Position numbers and translations under genes: made by a program. The notes under the pieces were generated by a model that was not told the origin of the DNA, searched no databases, and saw only the letters and a list, made by a program, of their open reading frames with translations. Source: an uncultured Clostridia bacterium (GTDB lineage Bacteria; Bacillota; Clostridia; Christensenellales; UBA1242). From it: DNA of 64,000 nt. Below, in pieces: positions 16,501-24,633 of this stretch (its first letter is position 1; every line of letters starts with the position of its first letter). The stretch covers positions 1 through 64,000 of the forward strand of contig CAKVOP010000001.1 of the NCBI GenBank assembly GCA_934793215.1, read 5' to 3'.

Positions 16501-19500
16501 AAATGGAACGACAACATTCTACACTGTGACAGCTATAGACGATAATGGGTTTGCAAGTGCCTCAAATCTTACCAAAATAATAATTCCAGATAGTATTATA
16601 ACGGTAGGCGAGACAGCGTTTAATGCTTCGGGATTAACTTCGATTACTGTGCCTGACTCCGTATCTTCTATAGGGGCAGGAGCATTCCTAGAATGCACAA
16701 AGTTAACTAGTGTATCATTAGGAAATGGTATTGAGACAATTCCTTGGGCTTGTTTTGGTGATTGTTCATTACTATCATCTTTAACAATTTCTTCAAGTGT
16801 CAAGAGAATAGAAGAAGGCATCATAAGTGGAACAGCAATTAAGAATATTGTAATTCCAAATAATGTTGAAACACTTGAACCTTCAGCATTCCGTAATACG
16901 AACTTGGAAAATATAACGCTTGGCACAGGAATTACTCAAATCCCTGAAAGTTGTTTCCTTGCTTCACCAAAATTAAAATCAATTACGATTCCATCTAATG
17001 TTGTGTCGATCGGTTCAGGGGCTTTTCATGTGACAGTACTCACATCTGCGACTTTTGCAAATCCTGTTGGTTGGAAAGCGGGCGATTATAGTATTTACCT
17101 CGGTGTTCCAAGTCAAAACGCTCAATATCTTGTAAAAGATTATCTTGACGTTACATGGACGCGCAGTGAAGCGGACGAATTGTTCACCTTCACTTTTAAC
17201 TCGGCTGACAAGACTGCGTCAGTGAAAGCAAGAGATGCAAGCACGATCTCAGGGAAAATTGCAATACCTGGATTAGCATTAAATAATGGTACAATATTCA
17301 CAGTGACCTCGATTGATGATAACGGATTTTGGAAAGCGACAAAACTTACAGGGATTACCATTCCAAACAGTGTGACAAGCATTGGGGAATCTGCATTTAG
17401 TAGCTGTTCAAGACTCGCCTTAATCACAATTCCAGATAGCGTGACAAGTATTGGTGAGCTGGCATTCGACGGCTGCTCAAGTCTTGCAAGCGTGATGTTG
17501 GGTACAGGAATAGCAGAAATTCCACACTACGGTTTCGCTAGCTGTACTTCCCTTACCTCAATCACAATTCCAAGAAGTGTGACAAGTATTGGAGCAAAAG
17601 CTTTTAACTCTTCTGGACTTACCTCAATCACAATTCCAAGCAGTGTGACTAGCATTGGTAATTATGCATTTGAAAGCTGCTCAAGTCTTACATCTGTAAC
17701 ATTTGAAAGCACAAATGGGTGGACTGTGGGGCAAGGTACAGCCATTGATGTCACTGTTCCAAGTCAAAATGCAACGTACCTAACATCCTCATGGGATGTG
17801 GCTGGGGTTTGGACTAGAGATAGCAGTGCTACTTCAAAATATTTAAATTTCTCATATAATAACTCTACGAATGAGGCTACTTTATATTCAGTTAATTCAA
17901 CAGTTGTAGGCGCGTATGTTCCTGAACTTACTGCGTATAACGGAACAAATTATACTGTAACGACTATTGGGGAGGAATATTCGTCTGTAGTATCTAAAAC
18001 TCTCCAAGAAATAACTATTCCAAAAACTGTTACATCAATGTGTGAAAAAGCATTTTATGATAATAGTTCACTTAAACAAGTAACATTTGCTTCAGGTATA
18101 AATCTTACTGAAATACCAGAATTGGTGTTTGGATATTGTACAAGTTTAACAGATATTATTCTTCCATCATCGGTTACTTCGATTGGAAAAGGTGCATTTT
18201 ATTACTGTACAAGCTTAACAGAATTTACTATTCCATCCACGGTTAAAACAATTGGACAAGCTGCTTTTTACGGTAGCGGATTGACTTCAATCACAATTCC
18301 AAATTCGGTAACTTCTATTGGTAGTGCAGCATTCTATAAATGCGAAAATCTTAATAGCGTGACTATTGGTACAGGTTTGAAATATATTCCTGAATCTTGC
18401 TTTAGAAACACGGCATTAACATCAGTTACAATTCCAAGCAATGTTATAGGAATTGATATTCTGGCATTTGAAGGTTCAAAACTGACGAGTGCAACATTTA
18501 AAAATACAGGTTATTGGTATTACAATGGTTCTTCTATTATAGTTACTAATGCATCAACAAACGCTACTAATTTGAAAACCGATAAAACTTCATATCCATG
18601 GGAAAGAGCTTCAACGGCGTCTCTGCATACAGACTTTACATTCTCTAACTATAACAGCAGTACAAAGACATGTAGTGTTGCGGCTAGCGGTACATCAATC
18701 TCTGGTAATATTAGAATTCCTGGTCTTGTTCTCTATAATAGTGTAGTTTACAAAGTAACAGATGTTGTGGCTCTAGGATTTAAAGATTGTTCAAATGTTA
18801 CTGGATTATATATCCCATGGACAATAAAGAGTATTGGAAATTATGCATTTTCAGGCACAAGCCTTGAAACTATCGAGGTCGCTTTAGAAAATAGCACTTA
18901 TAAGAGTGTGGGAACTTCTGGCACAGAGACAAACTCTATAATTGAAAAATCTACAAACACCCTTGTTCTTGGTTGCAAAAATACAACTATTGATACAAGT
19001 GTTATAAAGATTGGTTATGGTGCATTTAGAGGACAACTTGTCGAGAATATAACCATTCCTGAAAATGTTAAGATTATTGATGAGTGGGCATTCTATCAGA
19101 CAAAACAATTGGATTATGTAAATGTTTTAGGGGCAGTTGAAATCAAATATGGTGCATTTGCCGAATCAGCTATTCAATCCATCTCTCTACCTTCAACATT
19201 GGTTGTGATAGAAGAAAGAGCGTTCATGAACGGTACTAATAAACAAAGTTCAAACAGTATTACAATCCCTGCAAATATTGCAAACATTGGGGCAAATGCT
19301 TTCACGAATAGTAACTTTAATCGAGTTACTTATGAAGGTACTGGAAGTTGGAAAGCGGGTTCTTATAATGTAACCATGGATACTGACAACTTATTGTTGA
19401 CCCATAATTCAGAAGAGTGGGTAATAAGTTATTATAGTTATAATTCGACATTAACATTTACATTTAACACAGATGGCACTGCTTCAGTCAAAGCAAAGAG

Positions 19501-20242
19501 CACATCAATTTCTGGACAAATTGTCATTCCAAACAAAGTTTATTATTTAACTTCAGCTTACACCGTGACAAAAATTGATGTTGAGGGATTTAAGGATTGT
19601 GCAAATGTGACATCTGTCATCATTCCATCAACCATTACTGAACTTGGCGTTAGGTCATTCCAGAATTGCAAGATGTCTTCGTTAACACTTATTGAAGGAT
19701 TGAAAATTATTAATGATGACGCGTTAAAAGCAACAAATATTGAATCACTTTATATTCCTTCAACTGTCACATCGATCATAACGGCTTTTGTGGATAACCC
19801 ACAATTATCTAAAATGGAAGTAGATGGGGCTAATACTACTTATTATAGTTCTGGAAACTGTATAATTGAAAAATCTAATATGAAAGTGGTTGGAGGGTGC
19901 TATAACTCTCAAATTCCATACGGAGTCAAAATTATAGGTGCATGGGCATTCTCGGGGAAACACACCTTAACATCTATTACATTGCCATCAACTGTAACTA
20001 GAATTGAAAAAGCAGCATTCGGTTGGAGCGCACTTACTTCAATCACAATTCCTTCAAATGTAACATTTATTCAAGGACAGGTATTTGCGGGTTGCACTCA
20101 ATTATCGTCTGTTACATTTAAGAACAAATCTGGTTGGCGCGTAGATGGCGTGGGTTCGATCAGCGTAACCAATGCGGCACAAAATGCTACATGGATTAAG
20201 CATGGTGGACTGTACTCTACCCAAGACTGGACTAGATCATAA
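13544..20242 (+). CDS. Giant BspA-like leucine-rich-repeat surface protein, 2232 aa
   Basis: Predicted exported adhesin-like protein. Residues 1-45 are the leader shared with the TasA-like neighbours (KNKKRFWGLFCGYL, ending INAGGKFNF). The rest has many LRR_5 repeats of about 23 residues (consensus LTSITIPSSVTSIGxxAF). They form eight blocks. Each block opens with a short beta unit (for example FTFNSADKTASVKARD...TISG near 408, 710, 953, 1214, 1434, 1698, 1969) and closes with GWKxGxxxI...W(T/E)R near 365, 672, 909, 1176, 1391, 1657, 1935 and 2196. The chain ends in WTRS, with no LPXTG or C-terminal membrane segment. BspA proteins are known in adhesion; here the ligand is unknown. The start is TTG at 13544 with AGGAG 6 nt upstream, 21 nt behind the small fibre gene. 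A strong terminator follows. Confidence 0.85.
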   Translation: MKTKNKKRFWGLFCGYLFSILFLASGLVLSVTSALSLATINAGGKFNFIVPVEDESAYTGILKFYDPDSTASTISVCADPSTKSNSDYPSTVTIPNKIRVSGKTYTIKIVGSFSGCSNLQSITIPDSASIINSSIYSSSTGAGVTDTVNTFENCTNLQSITIPSGIQSIVTGAFNGCTALATMTVASGNTKYYSSNNAIITKANKTLVAGCKNTTIPNDVTAIGDRAFRKISTLTSITIPTSVKSLGSSAFAFSGLSSIAIPAGTTSIEGNTFACSTSLGTISVDSANTKYKGEGNAIIEKATEKLIAGCKNTVIPSYVKEIGSYAFQGHPITSVTIPASTTIIDPYAFMSCSKLTSATFKTDFGWKVDGTAIDVASSTSTNATNLKTTHVSKTWVQATPTAEEYTDFAFTFFDNADGTHTASVRAKDTNTISGAKRIPTLVAKTAGGTDYVVNKIEANGFQYATNLTSIEIPSTIIEIEDYGFAGSGLTSVVVPGSVKRLGEQAFGSGAFGSVATTTSLQTITLNDGLETIGYAAFHTSGLTSITIPSTVTSMEAEAFYGCTNLQTVNILGQITEIANSIFAGCSKLTTVDMPNSVKTIGDSAFVGCEKLININLSSSLETIEVGAFAYTGLTSITIPASVTRIGGSTSANSWPFSDCGSLSSVIFENPIGWKADNVYIYLGVPSQNAQYFANENYTYGAWTRGDSQIFDFTFNADSTASVKAYDNATINGGIIIPTLAMDSNGSTCTVNKVEDNGFAYQSGLDSVIFTDSIRVVGESAFASTGLGEIILNEGLETISYQAFYQSGSTSIYIPASVTSLQAEAFYQCTNLASVTIAPSSALTTISDNVFQETAINNFVIPNSVTEIKAGAFFACANLTNITIPENVTTIGSSAFQYSGLTSATFSKAYGWKAGDTIVDVSADTAQNATWLADTYAGEIWTQSLPNEDFYSDFIFTFNDTNKTASVKARDTSTISGNKVIPSTVVKNGTTTFYTVTAIDDNGFASASNLTKIIIPDSIITVGETAFNASGLTSITVPDSVSSIGAGAFLECTKLTSVSLGNGIETIPWACFGDCSLLSSLTISSSVKRIEEGIISGTAIKNIVIPNNVETLEPSAFRNTNLENITLGTGITQIPESCFLASPKLKSITIPSNVVSIGSGAFHVTVLTSATFANPVGWKAGDYSIYLGVPSQNAQYLVKDYLDVTWTRSEADELFTFTFNSADKTASVKARDASTISGKIAIPGLALNNGTIFTVTSIDDNGFWKATKLTGITIPNSVTSIGESAFSSCSRLALITIPDSVTSIGELAFDGCSSLASVMLGTGIAEIPHYGFASCTSLTSITIPRSVTSIGAKAFNSSGLTSITIPSSVTSIGNYAFESCSSLTSVTFESTNGWTVGQGTAIDVTVPSQNATYLTSSWDVAGVWTRDSSATSKYLNFSYNNSTNEATLYSVNSTVVGAYVPELTAYNGTNYTVTTIGEEYSSVVSKTLQEITIPKTVTSMCEKAFYDNSSLKQVTFASGINLTEIPELVFGYCTSLTDIILPSSVTSIGKGAFYYCTSLTEFTIPSTVKTIGQAAFYGSGLTSITIPNSVTSIGSAAFYKCENLNSVTIGTGLKYIPESCFRNTALTSVTIPSNVIGIDILAFEGSKLTSATFKNTGYWYYNGSSIIVTNASTNATNLKTDKTSYPWERASTASLHTDFTFSNYNSSTKTCSVAASGTSISGNIRIPGLVLYNSVVYKVTDVVALGFKDCSNVTGLYIPWTIKSIGNYAFSGTSLETIEVALENSTYKSVGTSGTETNSIIEKSTNTLVLGCKNTTIDTSVIKIGYGAFRGQLVENITIPENVKIIDEWAFYQTKQLDYVNVLGAVEIKYGAFAESAIQSISLPSTLVVIEERAFMNGTNKQSSNSITIPANIANIGANAFTNSNFNRVTYEGTGSWKAGSYNVTMDTDNLLLTHNSEEWVISYYSYNSTLTFTFNTDGTASVKAKSTSISGQIVIPNKVYYLTSAYTVTKIDVEGFKDCANVTSVIIPSTITELGVRSFQNCKMSSLTLIEGLKIINDDALKATNIESLYIPSTVTSIITAFVDNPQLSKMEVDGANTTYYSSGNCIIEKSNMKVVGGCYNSQIPYGVKIIGAWAFSGKHTLTSITLPSTVTRIEKAAFGWSALTSITIPSNVTFIQGQVFAGCTQLSSVTFKNKSGWRVDGVGSISVTNAAQNATWIKHGGLYSTQDWTRS

Positions 20243-20286
20243 TTCCGCCAAACATTATTGTAGGGCGAAGAGAACAAATTTGACAC

Positions 20287-20322
20287 AAAAAAGACTGGGA
20301 AAAAGTTTTTCCAGTCTTTTTT
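20287..20322 (+). terminator. Strong intrinsic terminator after the giant LRR gene
   Basis: AAAAAGACTGG, then GAAAAAG / TTTTTCC region, then CCAGTCTTTTTT. Long stem with T run. Confidence 0.95.
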
Positions 20323-20560
20323 GCACTTATTTAGTCGCTTGGGCTGTGTTGGCGGGCGATGCTTTGCGGTGTGTGTTGGCAGGACTGTGTTGTGGCAGAT
20401 TGTACTCGAGGTGGACAAAGGCAGGCTGTGTTGTGTGGCAGGAGCGATTGGCGTTTTTGAAGTGATTTTGTCAGGCTGGATATTTTAGGAGCGTTTTTGG
20501 GTTGATAGCGGGCGCTTGGCAGAGACTTTTGTTTGGTGGAGGCGGACTTTAAGTTATATT
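20323..20560. other. G+T-rich, GC-rich non-coding island with imperfect repeats
   Basis: From about 20341 to 20460 the plus strand is 53-60% G+C by count, against roughly one third around it. In 20341-20400 there are about 28 G but only 8 C, and few A. The motif GG(C/A)CTGTGTTG-like recurs at 20342, 20382 and 20424, a period of 40-42 bp. Open frames here have no Shine-Dalgarno site or recognisable protein. It could be a structured RNA or a foreign remnant. Confidence 0.45.
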
Positions 20561-20586
20561 TGCAATACTGCAAAATATATTATTTT

Positions 20587-21285
20587 ATGAGAAAAATACA
20601 TTTTAAAAGTATAGTGTTGCGTAAAAAGATGCTTATTGGCTTGATTTTCTCCCTAATAGTAGCAATAACTGCCTGTTTCTTGCCGAGGGCGATTTCAATC
20701 AATTCTCCCAAGCCTGTTCACACTATTGTGATTGATGCTGGGCATGGTGGTCGTGATGGAGGAGCCTGCGGTGTAAAAACTGGGGTTACTGAAAGCGAAC
20801 TCAATTTGAAGTATGCCGAGACTCTTAAAGGGTTGTGTGAAGAATTTGGAATGCGGGTTGTTATGACGCGAAGCGATATGAACGGTTTGTATGATGAAAG
20901 TGCACCAAATAAAAAGAAAAGCGAAATGGAAAAGCGGAAACAAATAATCAACGGCTCGGGTGCTGACCTTATGATTAGCATTCATATGAATAGCTTTCCT
21001 CTTCCTTCTTCACAAGGAGCACATGTGTTTTACGCAAAAGGCAGTGAAAGTGGATTTGAACTTGCAAAGTCTATTCAAACATCGCTTTGTAAAAGTCTGC
21101 CATCTGCAAGAAAATATGTGTCAGTGGGCGACTATTTTGTTTTAAACTATTCCACAATGCCTGCTGTCTTAATAGAATGTGGTTTTTTGTCTTGCCCAGA
21201 GGAAGAACAGAATCTTGTGAGTGATGCATATCGCGAAAACATGTGTTATAATATTTTGGCGGGGGTTATGGCGTTTTTTCAATAA
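20587..21285 (+). CDS. cwlD: N-acetylmuramoyl-L-alanine amidase, CwlD-like, 232 aa
   Basis: Zinc amidase of the Amidase_3 family. In sporulating Firmicutes CwlD removes peptides from muramic acid so that muramic-delta-lactam of the spore cortex can form. Seen: a membrane anchor at about residues 14-34, then zinc and catalytic motifs DAGHGGRDGG (about 50-59), TESELN (Glu), SIHMN (His) and the catalytic Glu in LIECGFLS near the C-terminus. The short single-domain build without a binding domain fits CwlD. The ATG at 20587 has no clear Shine-Dalgarno site; a TATATT lies 5 nt upstream, so it might be leaderless too. Confidence 0.85.
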   Translation: MRKIHFKSIVLRKKMLIGLIFSLIVAITACFLPRAISINSPKPVHTIVIDAGHGGRDGGACGVKTGVTESELNLKYAETLKGLCEEFGMRVVMTRSDMNGLYDESAPNKKKSEMEKRKQIINGSGADLMISIHMNSFPLPSSQGAHVFYAKGSESGFELAKSIQTSLCKSLPSARKYVSVGDYFVLNYSTMPAVLIECGFLSCPEEEQNLVSDAYRENMCYNILAGVMAFFQ

Positions 21286-21382
21286 ATTGCTTGTTATAGT
21301 GTTGTTGAGTAATAAATACTTTTATTAAGAATTATCCACTTATCCACATTTTTCAAAGAATCTTTGTTTTTTCTTTTTTAAT

Positions 21383-21411
21383 TTGACAATTTTTTTGAGA
21401 TTTGGTATATT
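21383..21411 (+). promoter_or_regulatory. Promoter of gmk
   Basis: -35 TTGACA (21383-21388), 17-bp spacer, -10 TATATT (21406-21411). Confidence 0.8.
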
Positions 21412-21440
21412 TGTCTCAAACAATATTAAGGGGCAAAATT

Positions 21441-22007
21441 ATGTTTATAATATTTTCAGGTGTATCTGCTAGCGGAAAGAATACGATTATGCAGGAACTT
21501 GCAAAGCGTGACGCTCGTATCAAAATATTAGATATGTCTTCGGGAACAACTCGACCACCAAGAGAGAGTGATAAAGACAATAACACATACATTTTCATGA
21601 GCAAAGAAGAATTTGAAGCAGGCATTAAAAATGGTGATTTTTTTGAACATGAGAATGTTCACGGTTATTATTATGGTATTTTGAATAGCGCTCTTGATCG
21701 TGTTATAACTAATCAGGATATTGATTATATGCGCGACATAGATGTTCATGGAAGAGAAAAAATTGTTAAGCATTTTAAAGGGAAATGCCCTGTTATTACC
21801 GTTTTTCTTGATGCTTCTAACGAGGAACTTTTTAAGCGTTTAAAGAATAGAGGGGAGGAGGACGAGCGTATTAAGGTAAGACTAGCAAGAAGTGAATTAG
21901 AACGAGAATTTAAAAAAGATTATGACATCGTTATTGACAATAAAGATATTGACGATACTGTTGATAAAATTTTGAAATTTATTGAAAATAAAAGAAATTC
22001 GCTATAA
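21441..22007 (+). CDS. gmk: Guanylate kinase, 188 aa
   Basis: Converts GMP and ATP to GDP and ADP. Seen: P-loop FSGVSASGKNT (residues 4-14), GMP-binding motif with SSGTTRPPRESD (about 34-45), and the lid region with RLKNRGEEDERIKVR. The P-loop has Asn where Ser/Thr is common after GK. The start ATG has AAGGGG 7 nt upstream; an in-frame start at 21402 overlaps the promoter and is rejected. In many Firmicutes gmk sits next to rpoZ; here rpoZ is 32 kb away beside priA. Confidence 0.92.
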   Translation: MFIIFSGVSASGKNTIMQELAKRDARIKILDMSSGTTRPPRESDKDNNTYIFMSKEEFEAGIKNGDFFEHENVHGYYYGILNSALDRVITNQDIDYMRDIDVHGREKIVKHFKGKCPVITVFLDASNEELFKRLKNRGEEDERIKVRLARSELEREFKKDYDIVIDNKDIDDTVDKILKFIENKRNSL

Positions 22008-22023
22008 AAACACAAAAATAATA

Positions 22024-22064
22024 AAAAAAAGACGAAATGATTTAAAATTTGTTTCGTCTTTTTT
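22024..22064 (+). terminator. Intrinsic terminator of gmk
   Basis: AAAAGACGAAA / TTTCGTCTTTT stem with a loop of about 14 nt, then T run. Confidence 0.9.
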
Positions 22065-22103
22065 GTTTGAAAAGTAATAAAATTGTTTTGCAAAGAGGTG
22101 TTT

Positions 22104-24380
22104 ATGAGAGGGAAAATGGGTTTGCTGGTGAGTTTCGCTGGGTATACAGCGGTATTCTTTGTGCTTTCTAGAGCCTGCATTTATGGACAAATCTTTCCGT
22201 TTGCCTTTTCCATGATGTTTGCTCTTGCATGGGCGAACCAAAAACCTTACATAATCTTGCCAGCTTATTCTATTGGTTTTGTGCTTAATAATCTTTCTTG
22301 GCAAGGGACTGTGCAAATGTTGTGCACGGTGGCGTTGCTTGCTATCCCATATTATATACATTACGCACTAAAAAAGCCTATGAACAAATGGGAGATATTC
22401 TTATTTTGTGCATTAAGTCAATCCGCATATGTTGCATTCTCGGTTGTGGGGCATATTAGTCCAGTCATAATTGTAGCGACTATATTGCTGGGACTTTGTT
22501 TTCTTTATTTCGCGATTGAGATTTTTGAGCCGCTCATTTTAAAGGGAAGAAGATATTCTCTTGCCGTTTTTGAAAAGGTATCGGCAGGAATAGTCCTTAT
22601 GGCGATAAGTGACGGACTGGTTTCGTGTGACATATATGGTTTTTCTGTTTTAAAACTAGCTGTGGCACTTTTGCTCTTGGTGATAAGTTATTCATCTAGC
22701 ATGGCCAAATCAAATATTTTTGCAATTATTATCGCACTGGGAACTCTTCTTCGTGCGGGAAATCCAGTTTATGTTGCACCTATAATTTTGTGGGCAGTAT
22801 GTCTTGATATGTTCAGGGTGAAAAACAAATTTTTGCCTGCACTAGCAATTATAGCAGGGGAAATTTTGTGCGTTTACTATTTTAAACTTTATTATTCAAC
22901 TTATTTTCTTGAATTTATTCCAGTAATTGTTGCAAGTCTTATATTTATTGTGTTGCCTAAAAGTGTATTTCAGGGAGTCGAGGTCCTTATGGGAGAAAAT
23001 GGGGACAGGCTTGCCGTTAAAAATGTGGTTAATAGAAATCGTGAGATTTTGCATAAACGGCTAGGAAGGCTCAGTGAAGTGTTCAACGAAATGAACCATG
23101 TTTTTAAGGGGCTTATTAAGCGCGCGTCAAGTGAAGAAGAGGTTAAAACCATGCTCTTTGAGGAACTTAAAAGTGGGGTTTGTAAGGGGTGTCCTGAAGC
23201 GAAGCATTGTCATCGAACCTTCAGTGAGGATAGCGAAAAGATTTTTAAAGATCTTTTGACTATTGCATTTGAAAGAGGGAAGGTTACTATCCTTGACTTT
23301 CCTAGTTATCTGTCTTCGCGTTGCGGACGGGTAAACAATTTAATAGGGCAAATCAATACTCTCACTGCCCAATACAAATCTTACTCACTTCTTGTTGGCA
23401 ATGTCGATACAAGCAAGTTGCTGATTTCAGACCAACTTGAAGGAATGGCTGGTATAATGAGAGACCTTGCTAGCGAGGTTGAAACCGAAATATCATTTGA
23501 TTCCAAGCGTGAAGATAGGTTGATTGAAGAGTTGTCCGCTTCAAACATAATTTGCACAGACGCACTTATATATGAAAAAGACTCACGCTATTCAATGGCG
23601 AGTTTAGTTGTAAGAGAGGAAGATGTAAACAAACTAAAATTGCAAGAAGTCACTTCGAAAATTTGCGGTGGTAAAATGGCAATCTTCGAATCATACCCTT
23701 CGCCTAGACTTGGTCTCGTGAATGTTCTTATGAAAACAAGCCCTAAATTTGATTGCATTTTTGGGCTTGCTTCTTCGCCAAAAACTGGAAATACGACTTC
23801 GGGGGATTGTCATTGTATAGAAAGGCTTGATGGCGATAAATTTATTTTTGCAATTTGCGACGGCATGGGGAATGGTGACAAAGCAGGACAAAAATCTGAA
23901 CGGGCAATAAGTTTAGTTGAAAACTTTTACAAAGCGGGCTTTGACAATGAAATAATTCTTTCATCTGTAAATAAACTCCTAAACCTTGAAAAAGATGACA
24001 TTTTTTCGACAATTGATATTTGTGTAGTTGACCTTACAAATGGAATTGCTGATTTCGTCAAAATGGGGAGTTCTTCCTCTTTTATTCGTGGCAAAGAGGA
24101 TTGCAAAATTATTGAGAGTGGAGCGTTGCCAGTTGGGGTTTTACCAGATGTAAGCCCACTGACTAAAAAAGTCGTTTTGAGTGATAAACAATTTGTGGTA
24201 ATGGCTTCAGATGGCGTGGTGGACACCTTTGGAAGTGATGAGGATATGAGAGATTTCCTTTATACTATCAAGACCGCAAATCCGCAAGAATACGCTGACG
24301 AAATATTGTCAAAAGCAATAGCAAATAATAACGGATATGCAGTTGACGACATGACGGTTATAGTGGTTAAAATATTTTAA
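22104..24380 (+). CDS. spoIIE: Stage II sporulation protein E, 758 aa
   Basis: Membrane PP2C-type phosphatase that dephosphorylates SpoIIAA and so activates sigma-F in the forespore. Seen: about ten hydrophobic segments in residues 5-310, a central regulatory region with a cysteine cluster (CKGCPEAKHCHRTF near 355-368), and the C-terminal phosphatase with DGMGNGDKAG (about 590) and MASDGVVDTFG (about 705). Length is normal for SpoIIE. The ATG at 22104 follows AGAGGTG; an in-frame TTG at 22083 lacks a site. tilS follows after a terminator, as in the Bacillus spoIIE-tilS neighbourhood. I see no clear 0A box just upstream. Confidence 0.95.
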   Translation: MRGKMGLLVSFAGYTAVFFVLSRACIYGQIFPFAFSMMFALAWANQKPYIILPAYSIGFVLNNLSWQGTVQMLCTVALLAIPYYIHYALKKPMNKWEIFLFCALSQSAYVAFSVVGHISPVIIVATILLGLCFLYFAIEIFEPLILKGRRYSLAVFEKVSAGIVLMAISDGLVSCDIYGFSVLKLAVALLLLVISYSSSMAKSNIFAIIIALGTLLRAGNPVYVAPIILWAVCLDMFRVKNKFLPALAIIAGEILCVYYFKLYYSTYFLEFIPVIVASLIFIVLPKSVFQGVEVLMGENGDRLAVKNVVNRNREILHKRLGRLSEVFNEMNHVFKGLIKRASSEEEVKTMLFEELKSGVCKGCPEAKHCHRTFSEDSEKIFKDLLTIAFERGKVTILDFPSYLSSRCGRVNNLIGQINTLTAQYKSYSLLVGNVDTSKLLISDQLEGMAGIMRDLASEVETEISFDSKREDRLIEELSASNIICTDALIYEKDSRYSMASLVVREEDVNKLKLQEVTSKICGGKMAIFESYPSPRLGLVNVLMKTSPKFDCIFGLASSPKTGNTTSGDCHCIERLDGDKFIFAICDGMGNGDKAGQKSERAISLVENFYKAGFDNEIILSSVNKLLNLEKDDIFSTIDICVVDLTNGIADFVKMGSSSSFIRGKEDCKIIESGALPVGVLPDVSPLTKKVVLSDKQFVVMASDGVVDTFGSDEDMRDFLYTIKTANPQEYADEILSKAIANNNGYAVDDMTVIVVKIF

Positions 24381-24497
24381 GAGATAAAAAATAGCTAAAT
24401 ACACGAAAAATCTGCGTTTTTTATCAAAAAAATTGTCATTTTTATCAAAACATCTTGCGAAAATAAAACATTTAATGTATAATCATATGGCAAAACG

Positions 24498-24529
24498 AAA
24501 ATGTTTTCTTTGATGAGAAAACATTTTTT
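24498..24529 (+). terminator. Intrinsic terminator of spoIIE
   Basis: AAAATGTTTTC / GAAAACATTTT stem with loop TTTGATGA, then TTTTTT. Confidence 0.9.
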
Positions 24530-24633
24530 GGGTAATAGAATGTTGACTTGGTGAAATGAAAACCTCATTAATATAGATTGCCAAAGTTGCTTTCAATTAC
24601 TCAAAACAACAATAGTTTAAGGGAGCAAATGAT

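Noticed and set aside
20172..20573. Open frames in the G+T-rich island (97 aa plus strand, 80 aa minus strand)
   Set aside because: No ribosome site, abnormal composition, Cys/Trp-rich low-quality sequence; one overlaps the giant gene and its terminator.
24543..24577. Promoter of tilS with TTGACT at 24543
   Set aside because: No -10 hexamer lies at 16-18 bp; the nearest TATAGA is 23 bp away.
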